This document shows, one piece after another, positions 33,309 through 41,908 of a stretch of 64,000 bases of DNA (positions within the stretch are counted from its first letter, which is position 1; the number at the start of each line of letters is the position of its first letter). The position numbers and the translations under genes are program-made. Below the pieces are notes generated by a model. It did no database searches and was not told the DNA's origin. It was given only the letters and a program-made list of their open reading frames with translations. The DNA comes from Sphingomonas sp. PAMC 26621 (GTDB lineage Bacteria > Pseudomonadota > Alphaproteobacteria > Sphingomonadales > Sphingomonadaceae), in assembly GCF_000251145.1 (NCBI RefSeq), contig NZ_AIDW01000003.1:180552-244551 (forward strand), given 5' to 3'.

Positions 33309-34411
33309 TGCGCCGGCTGCTCCCGCTCCTGCTCGCGTTGCTGGCGACGCTGGTCGTCGCGTCCCCCGCGTCCGCCGATCGGATCAAGGATCTCGGCGGG
33401 TTCCAGGGGATCCGCACCAACCAGCTGACCGGCTACGGCGTGGTCGTCGGGCTGCCCGGCACCGGCGACGACAATCTCGAATATACCATCCAGTCGATGA
33501 AGGCGGTGACCTCGCGCTTCGGGCTGCAGCTTCCTGCCAACATCAACCCGGGCCTGAAGAATGCCGCGGTGGTGATGATCACCGCCGAACTGCCGCCGTT
33601 CGCCAAGCCCGGGCAGAAGCTCGACATCACCGTCGCCTCGATGGGCAAGGCCAAGAGCCTGCGCGGCGGTGCGCTGATCCTGACGCCGCTGCTTGGTGCC
33701 GACAACCAGATCTACGCAATGGCGCAGGGCAACCTCGCGGTCGGCGGCCTCGGCGCCGAGGGCAAGGACGGGTCGCAGATCGTCATCAACATCCCGTCGA
33801 CCGGGCGCATCCCCGAGGGCGCGACGGTCGAGCGCGCGGTCAAGACCGGGTTCGAGAACACGCCTGCGCTCACCTTCAACCTCGCGCGCGCCGATTTCAC
33901 GACCGCGCAGAATGTCGCAGGCTCGATCAACGCGCGCTTCGGCAACGGGGTGGCGCAGGCAGTGGATGCGGTGTCGGTGTCGGTCCGCGCGCCGATGGGT
34001 GGCGACGTCCGCGCGACGCTGATGAGCGAGATCGAGAATCTGAGCGTCGTCTCGGCCGAGCCGCCCGCCAAGGTGATCGTCAACGCGCGCACCGGCACGG
34101 TCGTGATCAATTCGGCGGTCCGCGTCAGCACCGCTGCGATCACGCACGGCAAGCTCACCGTCCGGATCGACGAGAACGAACGCGTCAGCCAGCCCGCGCC
34201 GTTCAGCCAGGGCCAGACGACCAAGGCGCAGAAGTCGGGCGTCGTGGTCGACGAGGAAAAGCACCCGATGTTCCTGATCGCGCCGGGGCCGAAACTGTCC
34301 GACGTGGTCAAGGCGATCAACGCGATCGGCGCGTCGCCCGCCGATCTGGTCGCGATCCTCGAGGCGCTCAAGGAAGCGGGTTCGCTCAAAGCGGAGTTGA
34401 TCGTATTGTGA
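33308..34411 (+). CDS. flgI: Flagellar P-ring protein FlgI
   Basis: FlgI forms the P-ring in the peptidoglycan layer. It has 367 residues, normal for the family, with a Sec signal (LLPLLLALLATLVVASPASA) and the highly conserved start of the mature protein (DRIKDLGGFQGIRTNQLTGY, GVVVGLPGTGDD). Later motifs include VMITAELPPFAKPGQKLDIT and LRGGALILTPLLGADNQIYA. It needs the FlgA chaperone at 26281. Four bases overlap flgJ. Confidence 0.97.
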   Translation: MRRLLPLLLALLATLVVASPASADRIKDLGGFQGIRTNQLTGYGVVVGLPGTGDDNLEYTIQSMKAVTSRFGLQLPANINPGLKNAAVVMITAELPPFAKPGQKLDITVASMGKAKSLRGGALILTPLLGADNQIYAMAQGNLAVGGLGAEGKDGSQIVINIPSTGRIPEGATVERAVKTGFENTPALTFNLARADFTTAQNVAGSINARFGNGVAQAVDAVSVSVRAPMGGDVRATLMSEIENLSVVSAEPPAKVIVNARTGTVVINSAVRVSTAAITHGKLTVRIDENERVSQPAPFSQGQTTKAQKSGVVVDEEKHPMFLIAPGPKLSDVVKAINAIGASPADLVAILEALKEAGSLKAELIVL

Positions 34412-34773
34412 GTGACGTCCCTGCCCTTCCCCCGGTCAACGCGCCTTCGGCGGTCGGTGGTGTCGCAAGCGACACCAGCCGGCTGTCGAACCGTGCCAAC
34501 CTCGATGCCGCCGGAAAGAAGTTCGAGGCGGTGTTCACCGGCATGATGGTCAAGGCGATGCGCTCGACGCATCTCGCCGAGGACGATCTGTTCGGGTCCA
34601 AGGGCATGGATACGTTCAAGGAAATGCAGGACACGCAGGTCGCGCAGAACATGGCCGCGCACGCGCCGCTCGGCATCGGCAAGGCGATGACCGAGTTTCT
34701 CGCGAAATCGCAGGCGGGCGTCCAGGCCGGGCTGCAGGCTGCACCCGCGACCGACAAGGCGAAGACGCCATGA
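34408..34773 (+). CDS. flgJ: Single-domain rod-cap protein FlgJ
   Basis: This 121-residue protein matches only the amino-terminal rod-cap domain of FlgJ (KKFEAVFTGMMVKAMRSTHL, DLFGSKGMDTFKEMQDTQVA, QNMAAHAPLGIGKAMTEFL). The muramidase domain of E. coli FlgJ is absent, as in other Alphaproteobacteria. A separate transglycosylase at 24463 may supply that activity. The start is GTG 34408, overlapping the flgI stop; its stop overlaps the flgK start (ATGA). Confidence 0.94.
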   Translation: MSDVPALPPVNAPSAVGGVASDTSRLSNRANLDAAGKKFEAVFTGMMVKAMRSTHLAEDDLFGSKGMDTFKEMQDTQVAQNMAAHAPLGIGKAMTEFLAKSQAGVQAGLQAAPATDKAKTP

Positions 34774-36110
34774 GCGACATGCTGAGCATCGGCGCGAGTG
34801 GCGTCAAAGCGTATCAGACCGCGCTGACCACCGTTTCCGACAATATCGCCAATGCGTCGACGCCGGGCTATGCCAAGCGCACCACCGACCTGTCCGAAAT
34901 CGCACCCGCCACCGGGATCAATTCGGCGACGGTCAACGGCAGCGGCTTTGGCGTCGCGGTGTCGGGAATCACCCGCTCGGCCGATACGCTCCGCGATGCC
35001 GATGTGCGCACCTCGCAGGCGGACCTCGCGCGCAGCGACACCAGTATCGCCTGGATGGGCCGGATCGAGACCGCGCTGACCGGCAACCAGCTCGGCGACC
35101 GGTTGACCAGCTTCTTCAACGCGACCAAGACGGTTTCCGCCGATCCGACCGCGACCACGCCGCGTGCCGCGCTGCTGGAACAGGCGACGTCGGTCGCGGG
35201 ATCGTTCAACGCGACGGGCAAGGCGCTCGATCAGCTCGACAGCGACGTGAACAGTACCGCGACCACCGCGGTCGGCACGCTCAACGGCCTCGGCACCGCG
35301 CTCGCCAAGGTCAATGAGGGGCTCTCGCGGGTCAAGCCCGGCTCGACCGGCGCGGCGCAGCTTGCCGACCAGCGCGACTCGATCCTCGACCAGATGAGCG
35401 CGATCAGCGACGTTTCGGTGTCGATCGACCCCTACGGTCGCGCCGCGGTGAAGCTCGGCAATGCGGGCGGTCCGCCGTTCGTCTCGGGCAACCAGGCCGA
35501 GACGCTGCAATTCGCGCGCGGCACCGACGGCGTGATCGCCTTCACGCTCCAGCGGTCGCAGGCGAGCGTTTCGCCGTCCGGCGGCGCGCTGGCGGGCGTC
35601 GTCGAGGGCGCGCAGCGGATTTCGGACGCGCGGATCAAGCTCAACGCCATTGCGACGTCCTTCACCGACGGCGTCAATGCGGTGCAACAGGGCGGCGCGG
35701 ATCTCGATTCGAAGCCCGGCACCGCGCTGTTCGCGACCGGGACCAACCCGACCGACATCACCGTCGCGCTGACCGATCCGCGCGGCGTCGCCGCGGCGGC
35801 GGTCGGCGCGGGGCCACGCGACAACAGCAATCTCGGCAAGCTCGATACGCTGCGCACCAGCCGTGCCTTCGAATCGAACACGACCGCGCTCGTCTCGGGC
35901 AATGCCGCCGCGCTCGCCGCCCGCAAGCAGGTGGCCGATGCGCAGGGCGCGATTCGCACCAACGCCGTGTCCGCGCGCGATGCGGTGTCGGGCGTCAACC
36001 TCGATACCGAAGCGGTCGACCTGCTGCGTTTCCAGCAGGCCTATCAAGCGTCCAGCCGGGTGATTCAGGTCGCCAAGGATACGCTCCAGTCGATCCTCGA
36101 CCTCCACTAG
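34770..36110 (+). CDS. flgK: Hook-filament junction protein FlgK
   Basis: FlgK (HAP1) caps the hook and joins it to the filament. It has 446 residues, somewhat short for the family (often 450-650). The amino terminus (IGASGVKAYQTALTTVSDNI, ANASTPGYAKRTTDL) and carboxy terminus (SGVNLDTEAVDLLRFQQAYQ, ASSRVIQVAKDTLQSILDL) are clear. It is exported with the help of FlgN. ATG overlaps the flgJ stop; flgL follows after 19 bases. Confidence 0.96.
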   Translation: MSDMLSIGASGVKAYQTALTTVSDNIANASTPGYAKRTTDLSEIAPATGINSATVNGSGFGVAVSGITRSADTLRDADVRTSQADLARSDTSIAWMGRIETALTGNQLGDRLTSFFNATKTVSADPTATTPRAALLEQATSVAGSFNATGKALDQLDSDVNSTATTAVGTLNGLGTALAKVNEGLSRVKPGSTGAAQLADQRDSILDQMSAISDVSVSIDPYGRAAVKLGNAGGPPFVSGNQAETLQFARGTDGVIAFTLQRSQASVSPSGGALAGVVEGAQRISDARIKLNAIATSFTDGVNAVQQGGADLDSKPGTALFATGTNPTDITVALTDPRGVAAAAVGAGPRDNSNLGKLDTLRTSRAFESNTTALVSGNAAALAARKQVADAQGAIRTNAVSARDAVSGVNLDTEAVDLLRFQQAYQASSRVIQVAKDTLQSILDLH

Positions 36111-36129
36111 GCCCCGGACGGAACCCGCC

Positions 36130-37044
36130 ATGCAAATCGGCACCAGCCTGTTCTTCGATCGCACCTCCGCGCAGATGACCAATCTGTCCGCGCAGACGAG
36201 CACGCTCAACACGCAGATCGCGACCGGCAAGAAACTGACCGCGCCGTCGCAGGACGTGGTCGCGTACAACCGGCTCGCGTCGATCAAGCAGGCGACCGCC
36301 GACCAGTCGGCCTATTCGAGCAACATCAGCCTCGCAAAATCGCTGCTGCAACAGTCCGATTCGACGCTGACCGCGGTGTCGACGCAGTTGCAGCGCGCGT
36401 CCGAACTGACGATCCGCGCCAATACCGGCACGCTCAACGACGGCGACCGCAAGACCATCGCGATCGAACTCAAGAGCATCCTCGACGATCTCGTCAACCT
36501 CGCCAACACCAGCGACGCGCGGGGCCAGCCGTTGTTCGGCGCGGCGACCGGGACCGCTGCGGTCACGCAGGCGGCGGACGGCAAGGTGTCGCTTGGCGGG
36601 ACGGGCGAGTTGCCCGCGATCCCGGTTGGCGACGGCACCGCGGTGGCGGCGACCGACAGCGCGGAGCGCGTGTTCGGCAAGATTCCCACCAAGGCCGGCG
36701 GCACGACGGACGTCTTTGCGATCCTCTCCGACTACATCACAGCGCTCGATACCGGCGGGGACGTTTCCACGGCCTCCTCCGATGCGATCGACGGGCTCAG
36801 CGCTGCCCAGACGCAGGTCAACAACGTCCAGGGCTCGGTCGGCGCGCGTGGCGCGCGACTCGACATCGTGTCGTCCCAGGCAACCGACGCCGCCGCCGCG
36901 CGCGAGGTCGATCGCACCGGGCTCGAGGATACCGACCTGTCGAGCGCGATCACCGAATTGCAGAAGCAGATGACGATCCTGTCGGCGACGCAGGCGAGCT
37001 TCACCAAGCTGAGCAGCCTGTCGCTTTTCACCTATCTGCGCTGA
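36130..37044 (+). CDS. flgL: Hook-filament junction protein FlgL
   Basis: FlgL (HAP3) joins FlgK to the flagellin filament and resembles flagellin at its ends. It has 304 residues: amino-terminal QIGTSLFFDRTSAQMTNLSA and LNTQIATGKKLTAPSQDVVA, carboxy-terminal TDLSSAITELQKQMTILSAT and the final SLSLFTYLR. It is the last gene of the flgB operon. No flagellin gene follows; fliC must be elsewhere. Confidence 0.95.
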   Translation: MQIGTSLFFDRTSAQMTNLSAQTSTLNTQIATGKKLTAPSQDVVAYNRLASIKQATADQSAYSSNISLAKSLLQQSDSTLTAVSTQLQRASELTIRANTGTLNDGDRKTIAIELKSILDDLVNLANTSDARGQPLFGAATGTAAVTQAADGKVSLGGTGELPAIPVGDGTAVAATDSAERVFGKIPTKAGGTTDVFAILSDYITALDTGGDVSTASSDAIDGLSAAQTQVNNVQGSVGARGARLDIVSSQATDAAAAREVDRTGLEDTDLSSAITELQKQMTILSATQASFTKLSSLSLFTYLR

Positions 37045-37059
37045 TTCGGCGTCTCTTCG

Positions 37060-37135
37060 TGCGCCTGCGAACGCAGGAGGCCAGGGCAACGGGCGGCGCG
37101 TCCGTACCCCTCGACTCCGGCTTTTGCCGGAGAAC
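37060..37135. repeat. Degenerate paired-hairpin repeat (family D-like)
   Basis: CCTGCGAACGCAGG followed by AGGCCAGGGC on the left, and CCCTCGACTCCGGC-TTTT-GCCGGAG on the right, mimic the family D layout (hairpin plus CCAGG/CCTGG inner edge) with many changes. It lies after flgL and may mark the operon end. Confidence 0.45.
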
Positions 37136-37200
37136 GTCGGCGTGCTGCCCGGACGCAAGACCTCCGCTGGCGCGCCCAGGAATTAACGCCGACCCCACGC

Positions 37201-37232
37201 CGGTTAACCGTTTTGCTACGGAATCCCCGTAG
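37201..37232. promoter_or_regulatory. Palindromes upstream of motA
   Basis: CGGTTAACCG (37201-37210) is a perfect 10-bp palindrome. CTACGG-AATCC-CCGTAG (37216-37232) is a perfect 6-5-6 inverted repeat. Both lie about 85-115 bases before the motA ATG. No T-run follows, so an operator or a promoter-linked site is likelier than a terminator. No sigma-54 or sigma-28 box was found here. Confidence 0.35.
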
Positions 37233-37315
37233 ACCGTACTTATAGCGGCAAACGTGCGTCGCGAGTGTCGTACAGCACAATTTATTGCAGCGTTTACAAA
37301 GGCGTACCGCCCCTC

Positions 37316-38179
37316 ATGTTTCCCGCAATCGGCCTAGTCGTCCTGCTCGTGATGATCTTCGGGGGCTTTGCCATCACCGGCGGCGCGCTTGGCCCGGTGA
37401 TGGAAGCGATTCCGCACGAAATGCTCATCATCGGCGGCGCCGCGGTCGGCGCGCTGATCATCGGCAATTCGATGAAGGAACTGAAGGCGCTCGGCGGCGG
37501 CTTCCTGAAGGTCTTCAAGGGGCCGAAATACAAGAAGCAGGATTATCTCGACGTCATCTTCCTGGTCTCGAAGCTGATGAAGATGCTCCGTACCGAAGGG
37601 CCAATCGCGCTCGAACCGCATGTCGAGGATCCCAAGTCCTCCGCGGTCTTCGCGGAATATCCGCGGCTGCTGGCGGATCATACGCTGATCAACCTGATCG
37701 CGGACACGCTGCGGCTGGTCGTCGTCTCCTCGGGCACGCTCGACGTCCATGCGGTCGAGGACGTGATGGACAACATGATCAAGACCCACCACCACGAGGT
37801 CGAGGGCCCGCACGGCACGATCAACAGCCTCGCCGACGCGCTCCCCGCGCTCGGCATCGTCGCGGCGGTGCTGGGCGTGGTCAAGACGATGGGCTCGATC
37901 GACAAGCCGCCCGCGATCCTGGGCGCGATGATCGGGTCAGCGCTGGTCGGCACGTTCATGGGCGTGTTGCTGGCGTACGGCATCGTCGCCCCGCTCGCCA
38001 ACCGGCTGAAGCAGGTGATCGAGGCGGATGGCGCGATCTATCACGTGGTCAAGCAGATCATCATCGCCTCGCTCCACGGCCACCCGCAGCCGCTGGTGAT
38101 CGAGGCGGCGCGCTCGGGAATCGCGCATTCGAACCAGCCGGGCTTCGCCGAAGTCTTCGACGGCCTGCGGGCGCGGTGA
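37316..38179 (+). CDS. motA: Flagellar motor stator protein MotA
   Basis: MotA is the inner-membrane stator channel that drives rotation with MotB. It has 287 residues, the E. coli-type length, with four helices: about 1-20 (FPAIGLVVLLVMIFGGFAIT), 34-50, 170-192 (ALPALGIVAAVLGVVKTMGS) and 200-222 (GAMIGSALVGTFMGVLLAYG). The cytoplasmic loop includes LRTEGPIALEPHVEDP. ATG 37316 was chosen as the family start. Its motB partner is not adjacent; a 282-base spacer with a perfect inverted repeat separates them. Confidence 0.96.
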   Translation: MFPAIGLVVLLVMIFGGFAITGGALGPVMEAIPHEMLIIGGAAVGALIIGNSMKELKALGGGFLKVFKGPKYKKQDYLDVIFLVSKLMKMLRTEGPIALEPHVEDPKSSAVFAEYPRLLADHTLINLIADTLRLVVVSSGTLDVHAVEDVMDNMIKTHHHEVEGPHGTINSLADALPALGIVAAVLGVVKTMGSIDKPPAILGAMIGSALVGTFMGVLLAYGIVAPLANRLKQVIEADGAIYHVVKQIIIASLHGHPQPLVIEAARSGIAHSNQPGFAEVFDGLRAR

Positions 38180-38231
38180 CGTGATGGTTCACCATCAAAC
38201 CGTTGGCGCGACGCGTTTCGAAGCAGGAAAT

Positions 38232-38348
38232 CTCGCACAAAGCCACAAAGCCGCAAAGCGGTCCGCATTGGTCGGTCGCCCGATCGAGGCGCGGCAACGC
38301 GAGAATGAGACGCCCTCTTCTCTTCGTGACTTTGTGGCTTTGTGCGAG
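38232..38348. repeat. 19-bp inverted repeat element (family E) between motA and motB
   Basis: CTCGCACAAAGCCACAAAG (38232-38250) is perfectly complementary to CTTTGTGGCTTTGTGCGAG (38330-38348), with 79 bases between. Only one copy was found in this window. It splits a gene pair that is usually contiguous, so it looks like an inserted palindromic element. The remaining spacer bases (38180-38231 and 38349-38461) show no recognised gene. Confidence 0.88.
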
Positions 38349-38461
38349 CCAAACTTACTCGGTTCAGCGCCTCCCCGCGGTAGTGCCTACGCCGATGCCG
38401 TCTCTGCGCTTCGCGCGGTGGCGATGCTGTGTGATCCGGTCGTGCTCGGGAACCGCCGCTG

Positions 38462-39367
38462 ATGGCCGCGCGCGCGCCGCATGGCACCAACCAGCCGCCC
38501 AAGATCATCTACAAGAAGATCTATATCGAAGGGCATGGCGGCCATCACGGCGGCGCGTGGAAGGTCGCCTATGCCGATTTCGTGACCGCGATGATGGCGT
38601 TCTTCCTGCTGATGTGGCTGCTCGGCGCGACCAACGAGAAGCAGCGCAAGGCGCTCGCCGATTATTTCTCGCCCACGCTCGTCCAGCTCAAGCAGAACAG
38701 CGCGGGCTCGATGGGGCTGTTCGGCGGCTCGTCGATCACCGACAAGGACAATTACCAGCACAAGGCGTCGCAGACCGGGACTCGGGCGATGACCGTGCCG
38801 ATCGATGCGACTGGCGGGATGCAGGTCGGCTCGGGCCAGAAGGGCACGCTCAAGGACCGTGCCGCGCTGTCCGCCGAGGATCGCAAGAATTTCGAGAAGA
38901 TGCGTCGCCAGGTGCTGAGCGCGATGGCGTCCAACCCGCAACTGGTGAAGCTGTCGTCGCACGTCCGCTTCGTCCGGACGCAGAGCGGGTTGCGGATCGA
39001 TCTGCTCGACGATGCCGATTATTCGATGTTCGACCTCGGTACGACCCAGCTCGAACCGCGCGCCTCCGCGCTGCTCGGGCTGATCGCGCAGTCGATCAAG
39101 GGCACCGCCAACCCGATCATGATCCGCGGGCATACCGATAGCCTGGGCTATGGCGACCCGCTCGCGATGAACAACTGGATGCTGTCGAGCGCGCGCGCCG
39201 AGGCGACCCGGCGACGCCTCGCGGCGGGCGGCACGCCCGAGAACCGCTTCAACCGAATCGAGGGCGTCGCCGATCGCGAACCGATCATCCGGGACAATCC
39301 GTCCGATCCGCGCAACCGCCGCGTCGCGATCACGCTGCTGTACCGCGCCACCGCGTTCGGCGAGTGA
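38462..39367 (+). CDS. motB: Flagellar motor stator protein MotB
   Basis: MotB anchors the stator to peptidoglycan and carries the proton-binding Asp. It has 301 residues: a short cytoplasmic start, the helix WKVAYADFVTAMMAFFLLMW with the Asp in YADF, a plug/linker, and the OmpA domain (ASALLGLIAQSIKGTANPIM, RGHTDSLGYGDPLAMNNWML, SSARAEATRRRLAAGGTPEN). GGGAA lies 9 bases before the ATG. The stop overlaps the next gene, a membrane glycosyltransferase, by one base. Confidence 0.96.
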   Translation: MAARAPHGTNQPPKIIYKKIYIEGHGGHHGGAWKVAYADFVTAMMAFFLLMWLLGATNEKQRKALADYFSPTLVQLKQNSAGSMGLFGGSSITDKDNYQHKASQTGTRAMTVPIDATGGMQVGSGQKGTLKDRAALSAEDRKNFEKMRRQVLSAMASNPQLVKLSSHVRFVRTQSGLRIDLLDDADYSMFDLGTTQLEPRASALLGLIAQSIKGTANPIMIRGHTDSLGYGDPLAMNNWMLSSARAEATRRRLAAGGTPENRFNRIEGVADREPIIRDNPSDPRNRRVAITLLYRATAFGE

Positions 39368-40746
39368 TGCCCGCGCCGCGTGCGTTGCGGCTGGCGACGG
39401 CCGCGCTCTTCACCGTGCTTGCGGTCTACGGCCTGTCGGCGCTGCCCGACCTGGCCGCGCGCTGGGGGTTGGGATGGGGGAGTGTCGGGGCGGTCGCGGT
39501 GTGGATCGCGGTCGCGGCGTTCGGAATCGCGCGGTTGCGCGAGGCCCCGACCTCCGCCGGAACCGCGCTGCTGTTCGCGCTGGTGCTGGCGCTGCGCGCG
39601 AGTGCCGCCTGGATCGGCGCAGGCCGTGTCTCCCCGGGCGATCCGCATGCCTATCTCGTCCTGGCGCAGACGATGCGCGCGGGGCGGGGGCTCGTATTCT
39701 ACGAACCCTATTTCGGGTCTGACTGGCATGCCCTGTTTCCCCCGGTCTATCCGTTGCTGCTCGCGGGATGGGGCGCGCTGGCGGGGGTCTCGACACCGTC
39801 CCTGCTCGCCTTGGGGACACTGACCGATCTGGCGACGGCGTGGCTGATCGCGCGGCTCGGGGGACGGCTGGGCGATCCGACCGCGGGGCGGCGCGCGGCG
39901 TGGCTGTATCTCGTCTGGCCGTCGGTGCTGTTCTCCGCCCCGCTGGGGCAGAAGGAATCGCTGTGCGCGCTGCTCGTCGTGCTGCTCGCGCTGGCGTGGC
40001 TGACGCCGCGCCCCGGCTGGCGCGGCGCGGTCGCGCTCGGACTGCCCGCCGGATTGCTCGCGTTGACGCAGCCCGGGGAGGCTCCGCTGGCCGCGCTGTT
40101 CGGGATCGTCCTGCTCGGACGCATGCCGCGCTGGCGAATCCTGCTGTTCGGGCTGCGCGGCGCGATCGTCGCGGCGGGGGTGCTGCTGCCGTGGTGGGTG
40201 CGCAACTGGGCGGTGTTCCACGCCTTCGTCCCGCTGACCAGCGCGAGCGGGGCGAGCCTGTGGATCGGCAACAACCCGGCCGCGACCGGCAATTGGGAAA
40301 CCCCACCGCCCGCGCTCAAGGGCCTCCCCGAACTCGTCTATAATGCGCGGATCAAGGCGATCGCGCTCGACTGGATCGATAACCACCCGACCGCATTCCT
40401 GCGCCTGACCGCCACCAAGCTGGCGCGCGCAGGCGGGATCGGCGTGTTCGGCGTCGCGCGACTGACCGCGATGCAGCCTGCGCTGCCCGTCGCGCTTGCC
40501 GCATTGCTATGGCCGGTCGCGCAACTGGCGCACATCGCGATGCTGGCGGGTACCGCGTTGCGGAACAGCCGGATTCCGCTTTCGCTGCTGCTGCTGATCG
40601 CCGCCTGTTCGCTGCAATGGATGCTGTTCGGCGTCTGGTTCGAATTCGGCGAACGGCACCGCGAATTCGCAACGCCGTTCCTGCTGATCGGCTTATGCTG
40701 GGGGATCGGCGTGCAACCGGTTGGAAACCGACGCGCGAACCCCTAG
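39367..40746 (+). CDS. ArnT/PMT-like membrane glycosyltransferase (GT39-type)
   Basis: A 459-residue membrane protein with about 11 helices. Between helices are GRVSPGDPHAYLVLAQTMRA with an acidic residue in the first outward loop, then FYEPYFGSDWHALFPPVYPL, a pattern typical of PMT/ArnT family enzymes that use polyprenyl-linked sugars. LWIGNNPAATGNWETPP is another loop typical of this group. Acceptor and donor are unknown. It starts one base into the motB stop and is followed after 9 bases by the GNAT-like gene. Confidence 0.82.
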   Translation: MPAPRALRLATAALFTVLAVYGLSALPDLAARWGLGWGSVGAVAVWIAVAAFGIARLREAPTSAGTALLFALVLALRASAAWIGAGRVSPGDPHAYLVLAQTMRAGRGLVFYEPYFGSDWHALFPPVYPLLLAGWGALAGVSTPSLLALGTLTDLATAWLIARLGGRLGDPTAGRRAAWLYLVWPSVLFSAPLGQKESLCALLVVLLALAWLTPRPGWRGAVALGLPAGLLALTQPGEAPLAALFGIVLLGRMPRWRILLFGLRGAIVAAGVLLPWWVRNWAVFHAFVPLTSASGASLWIGNNPAATGNWETPPPALKGLPELVYNARIKAIALDWIDNHPTAFLRLTATKLARAGGIGVFGVARLTAMQPALPVALAALLWPVAQLAHIAMLAGTALRNSRIPLSLLLLIAACSLQWMLFGVWFEFGERHREFATPFLLIGLCWGIGVQPVGNRRANP

Positions 40747-40755
40747 CTTGGGGGT

Positions 40756-41892
40756 GTGAGCACCAACGCCGTCACCGCCCGCATCGCCGACGGCATCGCC
40801 GCCATTCCCGCGGCCGATTGGGATGCCTGCGCGGGCAGCGCGAACCCGTTCGTCGGCCATGCCTTCCTGTCGATCCTCGAAGCCTCGGGCAGCGCGACCG
40901 CGCGCGCCGGGTGGCAGCCGATCCCGATCATCGTCGACGGGCCGGACGGCAAGCCCGCTGCGATCGCGCCCGCTTATGCCAAGAGCCACAGCCAGGGCGA
41001 ATATGTCTTCGACCACGCCTGGGCGGACGCGTGGGAGCGCGCCGGGGGCAGCTATTACCCCAAGCTGCAGGTCGCCGTCCCCTTCTCGCCCGTTCCCGGC
41101 CCGCGCCTGCTGCTGCGCGACCCCGCGCTGGCGCCCGCGCTGATCGCGGCGATCGAGGCGGTCACCGACCAGCACGAACTGTCTTCCGCGCATGCGACGT
41201 TCGTTACGCCCGACCAGCTCCCCGCGTTCGAGGCGGCGGGCTGGCTGTTGCGCGAGGGGACGCAATTCCATTGGCAGAATGACGGCTACGCGCGGTTCGA
41301 CGATTTCCTCGACGCGCTCGCCAGCCGCAAGCGCAAGGCGATCCGCAAGGAACGCGCCGCCGCGGTCGAGGGGCTGACGATCCGCCATGTCACCGGTGCG
41401 GATATTTCCGAAGCCGACTGGGATGCGTTCTGGCGTTTCTACCAGGATACGGGCGCGCGCAAATGGGGGCAGCCCTATCTGACCCGGCGATTCTTCACGC
41501 TGCTCGGGCAGACGATGGCGGACAAGGTGCTGCTGATCTTCGCCGAGCGCGATGGCCGCCCGGTCGCGGGTGCGCTCAACCTGATCGGGGAAGAGACGCT
41601 GTACGGTCGCTATTGGGGGTGTACCGAGGAGGTCCCGTTCCTCCATTTCGAACTCTGTTATTATCAGGCGATCGACGCCGCGATCGCGCGCGGACTCCGC
41701 ACGGTCGAGGCGGGCGCGCAGGGGGAACACAAGCTCGCGCGCGGCTATGTCCCCGTGCCCACCTGGTCCGCGCACTACATCCCCGATCGCAACTTCCGCC
41801 GCGCGATTTCGGACTTCCTCGCGCGCGAACGCGCGTCGGTCGAGGCGGACCAGGAGTATCTCGGCGAACTGACCCCGTTCCGTCGCGGCTGA
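40756..41892 (+). CDS. FemAB/GNAT-like protein (DUF482 family)
   Basis: A 378-residue soluble protein of the DUF482/peptidoglycan-biosynthesis-like group, built of two GNAT-type folds. Seen features are NPFVGHAFLSILEASGSATA, SHSQGEYVFDHAWADAWERA, and in the second half GARKWGQPYLTRRFFTLLGQ and VEAGAQGEHKLARGYVPVPT, the typical closing motif. FemAB relatives transfer aminoacyl groups to lipid II; here the substrate is unknown. The start is GTG 40756. It follows the glycosyltransferase by 9 bases and converges on the membrane protein gene at 41909. Confidence 0.85.
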   Translation: MSTNAVTARIADGIAAIPAADWDACAGSANPFVGHAFLSILEASGSATARAGWQPIPIIVDGPDGKPAAIAPAYAKSHSQGEYVFDHAWADAWERAGGSYYPKLQVAVPFSPVPGPRLLLRDPALAPALIAAIEAVTDQHELSSAHATFVTPDQLPAFEAAGWLLREGTQFHWQNDGYARFDDFLDALASRKRKAIRKERAAAVEGLTIRHVTGADISEADWDAFWRFYQDTGARKWGQPYLTRRFFTLLGQTMADKVLLIFAERDGRPVAGALNLIGEETLYGRYWGCTEEVPFLHFELCYYQAIDAAIARGLRTVEAGAQGEHKLARGYVPVPTWSAHYIPDRNFRRAISDFLARERASVEADQEYLGELTPFRRG

Positions 41893-41908
41893 ACCAGAAC
41901 GGAAAGGC

